Positions 40,516 to 50,989 of a stretch of 64,000 nt of DNA are shown here, in pieces. The stretch is taken from the NCBI GenBank assembly GCA_977006965.1, contig OZ345385.1, positions 1,178,001-1,242,000 on the forward strand, given 5' to 3'. The stretch comes from Phymatolithon calcareum (lineage: Eukaryota; Rhodophyta; Florideophyceae; Hapalidiales). Each line of letters opens with the position of its first letter. Positions within the stretch are counted from its first letter, which is position 1. The translations under genes were made by a program, and so were the position numbers. The notes beneath the pieces were generated by a model, which was not told where the DNA came from, did no database searches, and worked only from the letters and a program-made list of their open reading frames with translations.

Positions 40516-41226
40516 GTCGATGTGCGGGGTGCGGTGCTGTGCCGTGGTGCGCGGCGCGGTGGTGTGCCGTGGTGCGGGGTGCGGTGCTGTGCCGTGGTGC
40601 GGGGTGCGGTGGTGTGCCGAGGTGCAGGGCGCGGTGCTGTGCCGTGGTGCGGGGTGCGGTGGTGTGCCGAGGTGCGGGGCGCGGTGGTGTGCCGTGGTGC
40701 GGGGTGCGGTGCTGTGCCGTGGTGCGGGGTGCGGTGCTGTGCCGTGGTGCGGGGTGCGGTGCTGTGCCGTGGTGCGGGGTGCGGTGGTGTGCCGAGGTGC
40801 GGGGTGCGGTGCTGTGCCGTGGTGCGGGGTGCGGTGCTGTGCCGTGGTGCGGGGTGCGGTGGTGTGCCGAGGTGCGAGGCGCGGTGCTGTGCCGTGGTGC
40901 GAGGCGCGGTGCTGTGTCGTGGTGCGGGGTGGGGTAGTGTGCCGAGGTGCGGGGCGCGGTGCTGTGCCGTGGTGCGGGGTGCGGTGGTGTGCCGAGGTGC
41001 GGGGCGCGGTGGTGTGCCGTGGTGCGGGGTGCGGTGGTGTGCCGTGGTGCGAGGCGCGGTGCTGTGCCGAGGTGCGAGGCGCGGTGGTGTGCCGTGGTGC
41101 GGGGTGGGGTGGTGTGCCGAGGTGCGGGGCGCGGTGGTGTGCCGTGGTGCGGGGCGCGGTGGTGTGCCGTGGTGCAGGGCGCGGTGCTGTGCCGTGGTGC
41201 GAGGCGCGGTGCTGTGCCGAGGTGCG
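40516..41226. repeat. 25-bp minisatellite, about 28 units
   Basis: Unit GGTGCGGGGTGCGGTGCTG with CCGT added (25 bases) repeated head to tail over 711 bp. Variation is confined to a few positions: GCT or GGT, CCGT or CCGA, GGGTG or GGGCG or GAGGCG. Because 25 is not a multiple of 3, all three frames on one strand give the same 25-residue periodic peptide, and no frame on either strand contains a stop. The long ORFs here (up to 296 codons) are therefore by-products of the repeat. Confidence 0.97.
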
Positions 41227-42007
41227 TAATACAGTACAGTACTGTACTACTGTACGCAAAGTTTACCATCATGGCTACGTAAGACCCCGTTACAGTACAG
41301 CATTTACATCGGAAAATAAATCCTGTAGTGGCGACAGTTTTTCTAGGTATTATCTTCATATCATACCGGATACATGAGCCTCGCGAAAGTTTTTGCAGTA
41401 ACGGGGTCGTACAGTGCAGTATGATACCACGCCTCGCACAGTAAAGTGCAGTGTACGATCAGTTCAAAAGTTGTCGTATCATAAACTGGGTTAAATTTGG
41501 CAGAAGGCCCCTCTGAACATCAAATAGAATTGTCGCACTCTCGCAGCACAAGTTTATATTGTACGTGTATGATAGTGCCGGCTATGACAGTACTGTATTC
41601 TGTGTTATTGGCCTGTTGCAGCAGCACTGTTCAGCCCGGTCTGGGGGCCCTTGAAACGTTCTACCGGGGACTGCGCGTGTGACTACTGTAGCTACACGCC
41701 TTCCCTGATGATCAGCCACGATCGGTGCTGCGGATGGGGCAGGGGAGAAGGCGGAGCATGCGCGGCGAATGGAACCAGTGCAGGCCGTGAGGGTAACAGA
41801 TTTTGCTTTTCGTGATGACCACATTTTTCTAAAGTGTCGATTGGGGGACGTTCTCCCACGGCGCGTCGAGGCTGCACGGCTCGACAGCCTAAAGTGCGGA
41901 GTGCGCACGCTTAAATTTTAGGCAGTCCGCCATGCATTGTTCAGTTGTGTTCAGTCAGCCATGATATTACAGTAGTTTCATAGGAAACCTTATAATTTTG
42001 TTCTTTT

Positions 42008-42037
42008 TTGCACGAGATTACATGTAATCTCGTGCAA
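42008..42037. repeat. Perfect 30-bp palindrome
   Basis: TTGCACGAGATTACA and its exact reverse complement with no spacer. Confidence 0.95.
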
Positions 42038-43212
42038 GCATACAGTAACGAAGTCGGCTCTTTGGGCTTGCAGCAAGCAACTTTTCATCAAACAGAATGA
42101 TCGGCTTGGCATTGCAGGTCGCAAAATTTACTTTTAGACAGACCACATATGTGAAAAGCTTATATGCATGACCCGTTTTTCAGGCGCGCCTGGAAAATGC
42201 AGCTACGCGTAGCTGCCCTTCTTTCCTAGCATATTAATGACCAGTGGCCGCAACAGCAAAACTTGACCCCAGCCACAAACAGTGCGCCCAGCACCACAAC
42301 ACCACACCCCAAAGTTGCGCATGTCTTGTGATGCGCATAACACCCTCCTCCAAAATGGTCAACCGCGGCCTTCGCGCGCCCGCAACCAGCAAAAGGTCGA
42401 ACGTCGCCGCCTGCAACAACGCAAAACTCACAGCGGTCACCGCGGCAATCACGCCGCGTGTCCACGAGGTGCCTTGTAGGGCCCACAGTGCGGGTCTGTC
42501 TTACCGATGCGCGATGAAATACTCTATTGTACATCTAGCGCTCGGTAACGAGGCACCGGCAAATAAGACGCGATAAAATCGCTCCCCAACTGCCGCACCG
42601 CCTTCGCACGCAATGACGCTAGCCCGGAGTGAGTATCGTCAGCATTTCGTAGTGAGTTGAGTAGGCGCTCAGCGATTGTCCGCGCGAAAGGGCGAGCGCA
42701 GCTGGTCATGTAGCACCGGAGAGCGCTATTGCGACGCTGCTGAATAGTGCGACTCGACGACCCAGTGGCAAGGGGCTTGGAGGGGGGATAGTTTTTGAGA
42801 TGGGAGATGTTGCTGTTTCTGAAATAGGCGGAGAAACGCGTAGCTTTGTTCGCGTTCGCGTGCGAAAGAGATGCGTTCGGGGCGAAGTACCGTGTCCATT
42901 GTTCTACCTGACACTTCGCGCAGAGGTCGGATAACGGGAATGGTGGCGTGGCTACAGTGAAGTGTATGACTTTATTGTAGTGCCTGGTATCCCCTGGCGT
43001 GGCCAAGGAGGCAACTAACTAAAAACTGTATTTGAATGTCTCGCGCATATTATGACGAGGTTTCGCCCATGAGACGTCAGTACAGTTGTTAGCCCTGCGG
43101 CAGAAATTTAGCTTGTGTGTGATTGACCGTCATGGCATGAGAGCATGATTCTCCCGCAGATGATCTGCCCTCGAGAAAAAATGTGAAGGCCCATATCCCG
43201 CGCGGGAGACAG

Positions 43213-43241
43213 CAGTTGAGGACAATCATTGTCCTCAACTG
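43213..43241. repeat. Perfect 29-bp inverted repeat (14 + 1 + 14)
   Basis: CAGTTGAGGACAAT, a single C, then the exact reverse complement. Confidence 0.95.
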
Positions 43242-43613
43242 TGGCATGGTGCCATTGTTAAGGGGAGGGCGCTCGGCGCAGCATAATTATGATCATTATA
43301 ATGATGATGATACAGTCGAAGTTAGCTTATTTTGCACAAGATCAGGGTGTGCTGCGCTACGCTTTTCCAACGTTTGACGATCCAGGCATTTTCTTACAAT
43401 GACTTCTGCTTCGCGATGCGCATATGACCAGACCTCACAACAACTGCATGAATCGCGGACACGTCTCCGCTGGACACGGTCGTATCGCGCGTTGAACACA
43501 CTTCATTACTGCGGCGAGAACGTAATGTGCGTTTCCCATGTTGTGACCGCATTCCGAACTGCGCGTGTTTATTGGCGATACCGACCATTCATCTTGCAAT
43601 TGCTCGATCTTGT

Positions 43614-45180
43614 GGATATTTGATGATTTTATTTTGAAAGCTCCCAAAGCCTCACCTTGGAGTAACGGCGCAGCTTTTGTACAGTTCTCTACGCTATCGT
43701 CCCTAGGTTACTCAAAATGTACTTGATTCGTATTTCTCTTCCAACAAGCGCTCTTGTGAGTCTCTTGCACTCAAACTCCTTTTCAGTGCTCATCGTTGAC
43801 ACAGATAGTGTGCGTTGTAGCGCAACTAGCTCGATCACCGCGGGGATTCCAAAGTAGGCACCTAGTAATGATTTTTTCCAGAGGGGGGCTCGGTTAAATG
43901 CCAGCCTTAGGCATCTTAGGCGTGCCGTTCTTTCTCTTATATAAAGGATCGCTGGGAGCTTTTCTGCAATTGGAATCTTCATGGATCTTCCTTCTTCTTC
44001 TTTTTCCCATACCTTGATTATTTCTTCTCTCCTCTTCTTCTTCGTAACAGCGCCATCTTCTGCTTTCTGTAGGGCTTGTCGCAAGTCTTCATATTCCTTG
44101 AGATATTCAAGATCCTTCGTGGCTTCCCTTATGTCCTCATCTCTTCCAGAGTACTCTTCTCCTTTTTCCAGGCGCTCTTTACGTCTTACAAGGCTCAATG
44201 CGAATCTTTCTGCTTGATGCCGTCTCATCATCGCTGGTGGTTCTAGTCGGCACAGAACTCGCATTCGGTCCCGTCGGTGCTCAGCATATTTCCCGAAGAC
44301 ATTCTTGTAGAACAAGCCCTCGGCCGACTCGATAGCCGATAGCAATCGATTTGTCATTGGCGTCACATGTAGCGCATACTCCCATTTCGGGACCATCAAC
44401 GCCATGAATATCCTGATGCATGTCTCCGGTTTGAATCCTCAAACATTGACTCCAAGCTCCCGAAGCTTATGTATACATCCTACAGCATTTCGAACTCTTG
44501 CAATAGCCGTGTCATCTGTGACGCTCTTGTCATTCATCCTTAAGCCAAGATACGAGAGCCTCCACGTTTGATGCATCTCTCTCCCCGCCAAGTAGAACGT
44601 GTGCTTCTGAAGCCCTTTATACTTCAAGGCCTGACTTTTTCCGGGTTTTGTGTTCCATTTCATGCCATTTTCTGTCGCCCACGTTGTCGCTATATCCAGA
44701 AGTTTCTGCATCCCTTGTCCGGTCTTGGCTTGAAGCTGAACATCGTCAACGAACAGTTGCGCTGGGGCTTCTGAGACGTTTCCACCTACCGTGGAGACAG
44801 CTTCGGCGAATGTGTCCATGAATATATTGTATCAGCATGGACTGAGAGGGGATCCTTGGGGCACTCCTCGAGTAACCCACGAGGGCTTTAACAAGTACGC
44901 CACCATCTTTTTAATCTCTTCAGGTAGCTTCTTCGTCAGTCTCTTCATCATAATATCTCTTGGCACACTATCGTATGCCGCGGATAGATCAAGAACTGCC
45001 ACAAAACGATGGCCATTTTTCGCTGTGCTTTTCGCCCGAAGTATCGCAAGATATGTGCTCCTGTCTTTCCGAAATCCCAACTGAACCTTGTTGAAGCGGT
45101 AATGTTCGCGTATATATGAGTCTAGTGCTGAATCGATGATTTTCCTGATTCTGGTTTTGGCCTGACACATTATAGAAGCA
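43614..45180 (-). mobile_element. LINE-A copy 2, 5'-truncated and mutated
   Basis: Minus strand: DSALDSYIREHYRFNKVQLG, AVLDLSAAYDSVPRDIMMKR, VPQGSPLSPC and a TGA, then AQLFVDDVQLQAK (FVDD instead of FADD). Thirteen codons just before RGVPQGSP are missing in frame compared with the complete LINE-A. A second TGA replaces CGA in VNVRGF. The last part (44405-43689, 238 codons) is open, from KWEYALHVTP to the end. The terminus is the LINE-A type AATCATCAAATATCC at 43614. No upstream endonuclease or ORF1 remains. Confidence 0.93.
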
Positions 45181-45189
45181 CATGGCGGA

Positions 45190-45300
45190 CCAGTCGGCGC
45201 TCCTCCATTCTAAGAATGTGCCCAAGCCAGTTCCATCTTAGGTCGCTTACCCGCATTACCACGTCGATAGTGGGTGTCCTGGCCTCAACGGCGATTGGTC
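45190..45300 (-). mobile_element. Possible C-terminal scrap of another LINE type
   Basis: Minus strand reads VSDLRWNWLGTFLEWRSADW, resembling the WLGHILRMxxxRL signature found after the reverse transcriptase in some LINE clades. It is short and isolated. Confidence 0.35.
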
Positions 45301-45935
45301 GTTCCGCTGTCTTGTCATCCCTATAACGCAATCCCAAAAACGTGCACGCGGAGCTTTCAATAGACAGTTGCCAGTGCTACCGAGAGTGCTACCTTTGTGT
45401 GCTGTGCTATTGTCCACGTAATACACGTAGATCAGACAACTACGTAATGGCGCGTACCTCGCTCCCAGAATTGTACTTCTTGTGAGGCCGTATGCCGAAA
45501 TCGAATCCGTACTCCTGGAAAATGTTTGGTGCTGTACTATTTACATTCGCAGGAGTCACGCCCTGTGAATTTTTCAGCCTGAGCAATTACGCATCGCCCG
45601 CATTTCGGGATGGCGAGGGAGGAAGGCATTAAACAAACTCGGCGTACACAGTATGGGTGTTTCTATCGCGCATTTGTTGTTCGCTCCAACCAGATGCTGC
45701 TCATAACTCCAAGAATCGTATAGCTCGCATTGTTATAGGCTTGCATGCCTGTAAACGCGATCATTAATACCAAAAACAAAATGAGGAACTTGAACCTGAT
45801 CTTTTTGGGCCATTTTGGACCAGAAGCATATATGAAAACTGTGAGAAACTCCAGTAAGCTCTTCTTGTACGTCACTACACCAGCGAACACGTCAAAGGTT
45901 AAAAATTCACAAAAATTGGGCGACATATACAAGAT
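45301..45935. other. No gene recognised
   Basis: A minus-strand 104-codon frame (45977-45663) has hydrophobic stretches (FLILFLVLMIAFTGM), but it starts within the neighbouring LINE-B and is probably chance. Confidence 0.4.
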
Positions 45936-46600
45936 ACCGAACATCATTGTTATACCACGACCTATTCGAGACAGCACTGATCTATCTTAAGCAACGAGTT
46001 TCAGCAAAATCGTTGAGGGACGCGCTCTTTAAAGACGAAGGAGAAGGCTTGGAGATCCTCAGAAAGAGGAAAATTCCTTATGATATTCCCGGGTCTACAG
46101 TCGCGATCATCAGACTACCGAAAGCACGTCACCGCCAATTGGCCATAAAATGGGCATTCGGCCGATTTCCCCCAATGAGTACCACACTACTGGAAGACAA
46201 ATTCGGTGAGATGGTACTAATTCTCATGAACAAGCTCGAAATGTACCTTCAAGGATACCGACTAACACAAGAGGAGACTAGTGTGATTGAAAAAGCACTT
46301 GACAAAGTACTGTTCCTCACAATCGTCTTTTATGACTACATGGAATAGACCAAGACAAAATAGAACGGCCACACTGAGCTTCCTACGAACAGGACAAGTG
46401 GACTCTAAGCTTTTTCCTCCATCCTCTTTGGTGGAGGGTTTTTGCAGCTAGGGCCACAACGATAGCGACGAGCCCGGGTTTTACGGACTTTAACAGAGTA
46501 ACGGAGCTACCGAGATAGTAGCAGCTGAAGTGCATCTCCCTTCCAGTCTTATGAGTGTTTCTGAGGGCGTTTAATTAATTGTAAATTCAAAACAAAATGT
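45936..46600 (+). mobile_element. LINE-B, 5'-truncated
   Basis: An open frame at 45947-46348 encodes LYHDLFETALIYLKQRVSAK, RHRQLAIKWAFGRFPPMSTT and VLFLTIVFYDYME. The 3' UTR runs to GAGGGCGTTTAATTAATT near 46580. Confidence 0.92.
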
Positions 46601-46604
46601 TCCG

Positions 46605-47632
46605 GAAGTAACGTACCTCTGAGTATCCGTAGGCCCTGGACGAATCACAGACACACAACTGAAACAACGGCTAAATAAATCAAGGACAGCAGTGTTCGAG
46701 CTTCGAACACTGCGAATATTTAAGAAAGGACTAAGTATACAGAAGTGTGTACAGATTTAGAAGGCGCTAATACATCCACGCTGGGAGTACGCGATGCACC
46801 TAGCGCCCTGGACAGAAGAATTACAGAAGGAAGTTGAACTAACGTTCTTAAGCCAGGTATTCGGGGCACTGGTCCGAGGAAGGACGTATCGGCTACGCCT
46901 CCTATTCAGGATCCAAAGTTCTCCACACAGACGAGAAATCCTGGCCTTCAATATGTTGAGAAGGACCAAGGCGAAAGAACGCCTGCATTTGGACGAGCCA
47001 TCTGATAGCAGAAACATACAAGAATGGCATTTGAGAAAAAAAGATATTGCCGCGATGGAGACCAGAGAGCTATTTGTTCAAGCTATTAAGTACATCCAAA
47101 CAAATCAGTCGGCACAAGCACTCCGATCCAAATTCCTGGTAACGGAAGGAGATCGCCTCGAATTGAATAGGAAAACTAAGATTCCATTCGACAAGGTAAG
47201 AGAATTTCCAGCAATCCTCAAGCTCCCCAAAGCGAAACATATGCAGCTCGCGCTGCAGTATTCGTGTGGTAGATTCCCACAAGTATCTACAACAAGTATG
47301 GCAGAAAAATTCGGGAACAGAGCGAGAGAACATATGGAGATCCTTGAGCGCACTTTGACAGGGTACGATCTGGAAGAAGAAGACAGAATAAAGCAGAAAA
47401 AGCGCTAGATGAGCTCCTACTATTCAGTAAGACAATCACAAAAAGTAGGGAGAAAGAATAAGGCCCAGGCACAAGAGGATGAGTCTGAATCCCAGCAATC
47501 CAGTACACGATTGAGGTGTACAACAGAAGATAAGAGCTGGTTGAGATAAGCAGCAAATGAGGAAGCCTTACCCGTGTATACGTAAGACTGTGGGGCTTTT
47601 AAAAATAAACCTATAAAAAAAGTAGCTTGAAT
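46605..47632 (+). mobile_element. LINE-C, 5'-truncated
   Basis: Begins VTYLxVSVGPGRITDTQ (thumb region) and continues AVFELRTLRIFKKGLSIQKC, HPRWEYAMHLAPWTEEL and RREILAFNMLRRTKAKERLH. The signature region is KHMQLALQYSCGRFPQVSTT and the end is LLLFSKTIT. The frame is open from 46794 to 47408, then shifts. The 3' end GACTGTGGGGCTTTTAAAAATAAAC with a short A run is followed directly by the hAT-like element. Confidence 0.92.
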
Positions 47633-48677
47633 CAGGGGAATGTTAGAGGGGGAGTAAAGCAACTATTTGATGTAACATAAATTTAAGTGGAAAAGGCGCA
47701 AGCGTTGTGCCAGGTAAATTATGAACATTTTCGGTATCAAAAAAATACCGTGAAAACAAAGAGCTCGCCGATGCAACAATCGGACGTTGGTAGTTGTTGG
47801 CCAATAGGAACGTTCAATGGCGACTGCGACGACGACATTTGGGATTACAGTGCACATGAGCGCCGTAAGGGTTGCTTTAGTTTGTACGGCTCTGATGGGC
47901 GTTGTAATTGCTGGAGGAAATTAGGGATGGCCCTCCCGAAAGGGCCCCTCCCCGAAATGGGCCCTTTTTTACCTCAAAGAGGGGATTTTGCCCTCTCCCT
48001 CGCGCCAAGTAGAGGGCCCCTTTCGGGCTTATGATATTCTTACGACAACGAAGTGCTTATGATATTAGAATATGGACAGAATTGGTCAGTATACAGAAAC
48101 GTGGACGCAGCATTAGCTTCATGGCATGAGGGCTACGGATTCAGGACGAGAAATCAACCTGCCAGTGCTTCTGACGTATGATATTGATGTCTGATGAAAC
48201 AATCCTCCCCAGTTTCGGGCTTTTCGGGGCCCGAAATCAGGTCTGTAATGAGGGTCAAAGAGGGCCCCTCCCCTCTAGAGGGCCACTTATAGAGGGCAAG
48301 TACGGCCCTCCGGGCCAATGTTTCGGGAGAGCCATCCCTAGAGGAAATAAATGGAGAAAAAATGTGGTGTGGTCGCATGTGATAGGTTAATGCGAGGACG
48401 CTTAATACGGCCCTTTTGTGCACTGCACACCGCGCTTAGTCCATAAGCATTAATTCCAGATATTTCTATCCACAAAATGTATCCTGCAACGAGAGCATCT
48501 CTCACATTGGGATTTCCCAATGTTCCAGAAAACTGACGGCTATTCTTCTATTTCATGCAAGATTCTATGATACCGTCGGACTCCACTCGCAATGTTTCAT
48601 ACGCGCGCAGCAATTTTCGATCATAGCAACCGGTATGATAGGGGGGTCTGCCTTACTCCCCCTCTAACATTCCCCTG
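47633..48677. mobile_element. hAT-like non-autonomous DNA transposon (outer)
   Basis: Ends CAGGGGAATGTTAGAGGGGG and the inverse CCCCCTCTAACATTCCCCTG; the inverted repeat extends to 26-30 bp. The flanks carry CTTGAAT directly on both sides (47626-47632 and 48678-48684); if the outermost G is counted as target, the duplication is the 8-bp GCTTGAAT. A CAGGG terminus with an 8-bp duplication is typical of hAT elements. No transposase is encoded. Without the nested MITE and one copy of its duplication, the element is about 620 bp. Confidence 0.88.
47922..48340. mobile_element. hAT-like MITE nested inside the outer element
   Basis: A 419-bp element with 20-bp terminal inverted repeats TAGGGATGGC(C/T)CTCCCGAAA and the exact 8-bp duplication GAGGAAAT at 47914-47921 and 48341-48348. 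The ends are followed inward by many GAGGGCCC/GGGCCCTC words, a pattern like the subterminal transposase-binding repeats of hAT elements. No coding capacity. Confidence 0.93.
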
Positions 48678-48684
48678 CTTGAAT

Positions 48685-49119
48685 GAAGAGCCGAGGAAAA
48701 GAAAATTCCCGAGATCATAATAATACTACAGTATGATCTCAGCGAACCACAATATTGGTATTACAGTATGTAGAAATCAGTTATTTTTGAGACACTGTCA
48801 TTGAAGTTTGAGCCGCTTCATCGCCGGTGTAGGCAGACATTTCTCTCCCTCAACCTCAAAGGACTGATCTCCCAACCTTCTCCTTCGTCGTTCCACAAGT
48901 TATCTATCCACGCAATGAGTTTCTCACGGGAGAACGATGCAGCATTTGCAGCGTCGGCGCCGCTCTCCACATCACGCGCACGGCGCCTTCCCTTCGCTCA
49001 ACGAGCGTCTGATGCGCGCCCAAGCCTTGCGCTCGTCCTGCGCACCGCGCTCCAATAGCACATCGGTCCAACCTGTTCACAACCACACGGCAACGTTGCA
49101 ACTTTCGATCGTTTGAAGG
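48685..49119. other. Flank of the GNAT relic
   Basis: A plus-strand frame (48801-49058) that is Ser/Arg/Ala-rich (MSFSRENDAAFAASAPLSTS) precedes the GNAT domain and might be a targeting peptide. TACAGTA words occur at about 48727 and 48764. Confidence 0.35.
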
Positions 49120-49580
49120 ATGCTTCGCCCAGCCGTAGTGAATGGCAAAGCGGCGCTTCTGCGTCTGGCTCGAGCCACTGGTCTTTTCAAAGCCGAAGAA
49201 CTCGGCGAGTTTGAGGAAAGTTTGGATCAAATCTTTAGCGGTCAATTGGGCGCTGATCACTTGTGGGCTGTGAATGACAAAGAAGGGGTAAATGGTGCCT
49301 CATATGCACCGTAACCTTTCTCGGATCAAGTTTGGAACATGTACTTCATCGGCGTGCAGCCCGACCTCCAAGGTGAGGGTCGAGGCTCATTATTGCTGCA
49401 CGATGCACAAGATAAGCTGCGTGCTTGAGGGGAACGACATCCGGCCTTGACACGTTTGAATTGACTCGTCGCTTCTACCGCAAGCATGGATACGATGAAG
49501 AGGCTCGCATTAGAGACTTTTACGGCGCTGGCGATGACAAAGTAATCTTCCGCAAAGACTTGCAAGCGCAGCCGATGTGA
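49120..49580 (+). pseudogene. GNAT-family N-acetyltransferase relic
   Basis: Acetyl-CoA-dependent acetyltransferase relic. From 49120 it reads MLRPAVVNGKAALLRLARAT, GLFKAEELGEFEESLDQIF and WAVNDKEGVNGASYAP. After a stop (TAA at 49312-49314) comes VWNMYFIGVQPDLQGEGRGS, where QGEGRG is the acetyl-CoA-binding Q/RxxGxG/A motif. Near 49425 a TGA and then a frameshift follow. The end reads TFELTRRFYRKHGYDEEARI, RDFYGAGDDKVIFRK and stop at 49580. Two stops plus one frameshift make it non-functional. The closest resemblance is to bacterial-type single-domain GNATs. Substrate is unknown. Confidence 0.85.
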
Positions 49581-49829
49581 TTTGATGACTGCCTATATTT
49601 GGCTACGTCAGCGCTTCGACCGATGTCAATCTTCCCTCGAACCGTGCTGGAATAAAACGTTGGTCACCAGGCTATTCTCATTTCGTAATTGGTTTTCTGC
49701 GAGCGAGCGTTTAATCTACGTTGGCAGCACTTTCCCCGCCCCCGGCGCCATACACGTAGACCGTGATCTACCATGCAGATACGAAAATAATTTTCAAGAA
49801 AATAAGTTCTCTCAGCAAAATTACGAGCT

Positions 49830-50776
49830 CTATCTTCCCCCAAATGTAGGTCTGCTACCACCACCACCACCACCACCTTCTCCTTCCCTCGATTCTTTTG
49901 GCTTGGACCTTTCGACCTGCAGAATAAGATGGTCACGTCCATGTCTATTAAGTCGTTCGATGCACCGAGCGGCATCTGATATTCTAACAAAAGCAACGAA
50001 ATAAAACCCTCTGCTCTCGCCCGTTTCGCGATCCCTGGTGAGGAAAATCCGACGAACATTGCCGAAAACCTTGCAAAACTCGTCAAGATCGGCCTCCGTG
50101 GTGCCGCTACTGATATTTCTAATCCGAACAGTGGCTGAATCGTCACGATTGTAAATGCTCTCGCCGGTAGACAGGGCGGCGCTACCGCCGCGTTTCGTGG
50201 GCAGCTGGTACTTACGTCTAACGCCACCGAAGCCGGCAGCACCACTCTCACGGCCAAGACCGGGTGCAGCGCCTTCCTTTGGAATTTTCTGGGAGGCCTC
50301 GAGTGACATGAGCTGAGCCTAATTGGCAACACCGAGCTTGCGCTCTTCGTGACGACGACGGAAAACGCTCCATCATAAGTCGACCTTGAATATCCTTGGC
50401 GGCCATTTCGCAAAGCCCGCCTCTTCGGCGGCCTCGTCGTTGTTGATAAACTCCATGTGGATCTCATCGATGGACACGGTGGATATACCACGCTCCTGAC
50501 CAGGGCCGGCGTTTGAGCAGTCGTCAAACCTCTTTCAGGCTTTGCGCGCGGCGACAGCATTTGACACTGTCTTCTTGACTTGTGAGTATTTGACGACCTT
50601 GATCGTTTTTTGTAGATATCCATCCGGATTCATCCTAAAGTCAGTGATTGTCGTCCTACCATCGGTATTCTTCACTATGGAGGGAGGTGGGATTCCGCCG
50701 GTCGGTGTGTGTCGTCGGTATCGTCGCCCCAGTCCCCAGACATGCCGGCGCCGCTCAAAAGCTCTGCAGTTGCCAT
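49830..50776 (-). pseudogene. EIF3G: Translation initiation factor eIF3 subunit g relic
   Basis: Relic of the RNA-binding eIF3g subunit. From the ATG at 50776 it reads MATAELLSGAGMSGDWGDDT (acidic N-terminus). After a frameshift come SIVKNTDGRTTITDF, KTIKVVKYSQVKKTVSNAVA and RKA. A degraded middle (about 50530-50310) retains SIDEIHMEFINNDEAAEEAG. The C-terminal RRM is open (50309-49830): RNP2 VRIRNI, RNP1-type RGFYFVAFV and the family end DHLILQVERSKPK, followed by a glycine run. Two to three frameshifts and a stop occur before the RRM. The central zinc knuckle is not recognisable. The family call is firm. Confidence 0.9.
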
Positions 50777-50989
50777 GGTGACAGCTTTCTTTCTTTCGGA
50801 GCGCAAGGTTGGGGTGAGAACGAGTAGGAGACGTAAAGTTCGATCGAAGATGTGCACGTTGTTGCGGAAAATTCTCTTTCCATCCATGTAACTTCCGTTG
50901 TCCATCTTGAACCAAAACTTTAAGCGATTATGCGCAACTCGTTTCCGCGTGCTTCTGTGGTTTATTTTTAAAATCGAGGGAATGAACAA

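Larger units (their letters stand above)
41227..43613. other. Gene-poor stretch with palindromes and unknown ORFs
   Basis: The first part (41228-41300) is dense in ACAGTAC/GTACTGT words. Minus-strand frames at 42524-43006 (160 codons, including ARTIAERLLNSLRNADD) and 42234-42452 (72 codons with two hydrophobic stretches, AAVTAVSFALLQAATFDLLL and WGVVLWCWAHCLW) look protein-like but are unrecognised. Two perfect inverted repeats are listed separately. Confidence 0.4.

Noticed and set aside
40516-41226. CRISPR-like array
   Set aside because: Units follow each other without unique spacers, and the genome is eukaryotic.
40450-41377. Six-frame open reading frames of up to 296 codons (Cys/Val/Arg-rich or His/Pro/Ala-rich proteins)
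   Set aside because: They are produced by a stop-free 25-bp tandem repeat read in every frame; no start context, domain or flank supports a gene.
45663-45977. Small membrane protein of 104 residues
   Set aside because: Its start lies within the adjacent LINE-B insertion and AT-rich DNA easily yields hydrophobic frames.
46689-46713. Hairpin GCAGTGTTCGA/TCGAACACTGC
   Set aside because: It lies in LINE-C coding sequence (AVFELRTLR) and is explained by that codon sequence.
49664-50623. Minus-strand 319-codon ORF overlapping eIF3g
   Set aside because: It is an alternative frame of the eIF3g relic; the RRM and N-terminal motifs lie in the other frames.
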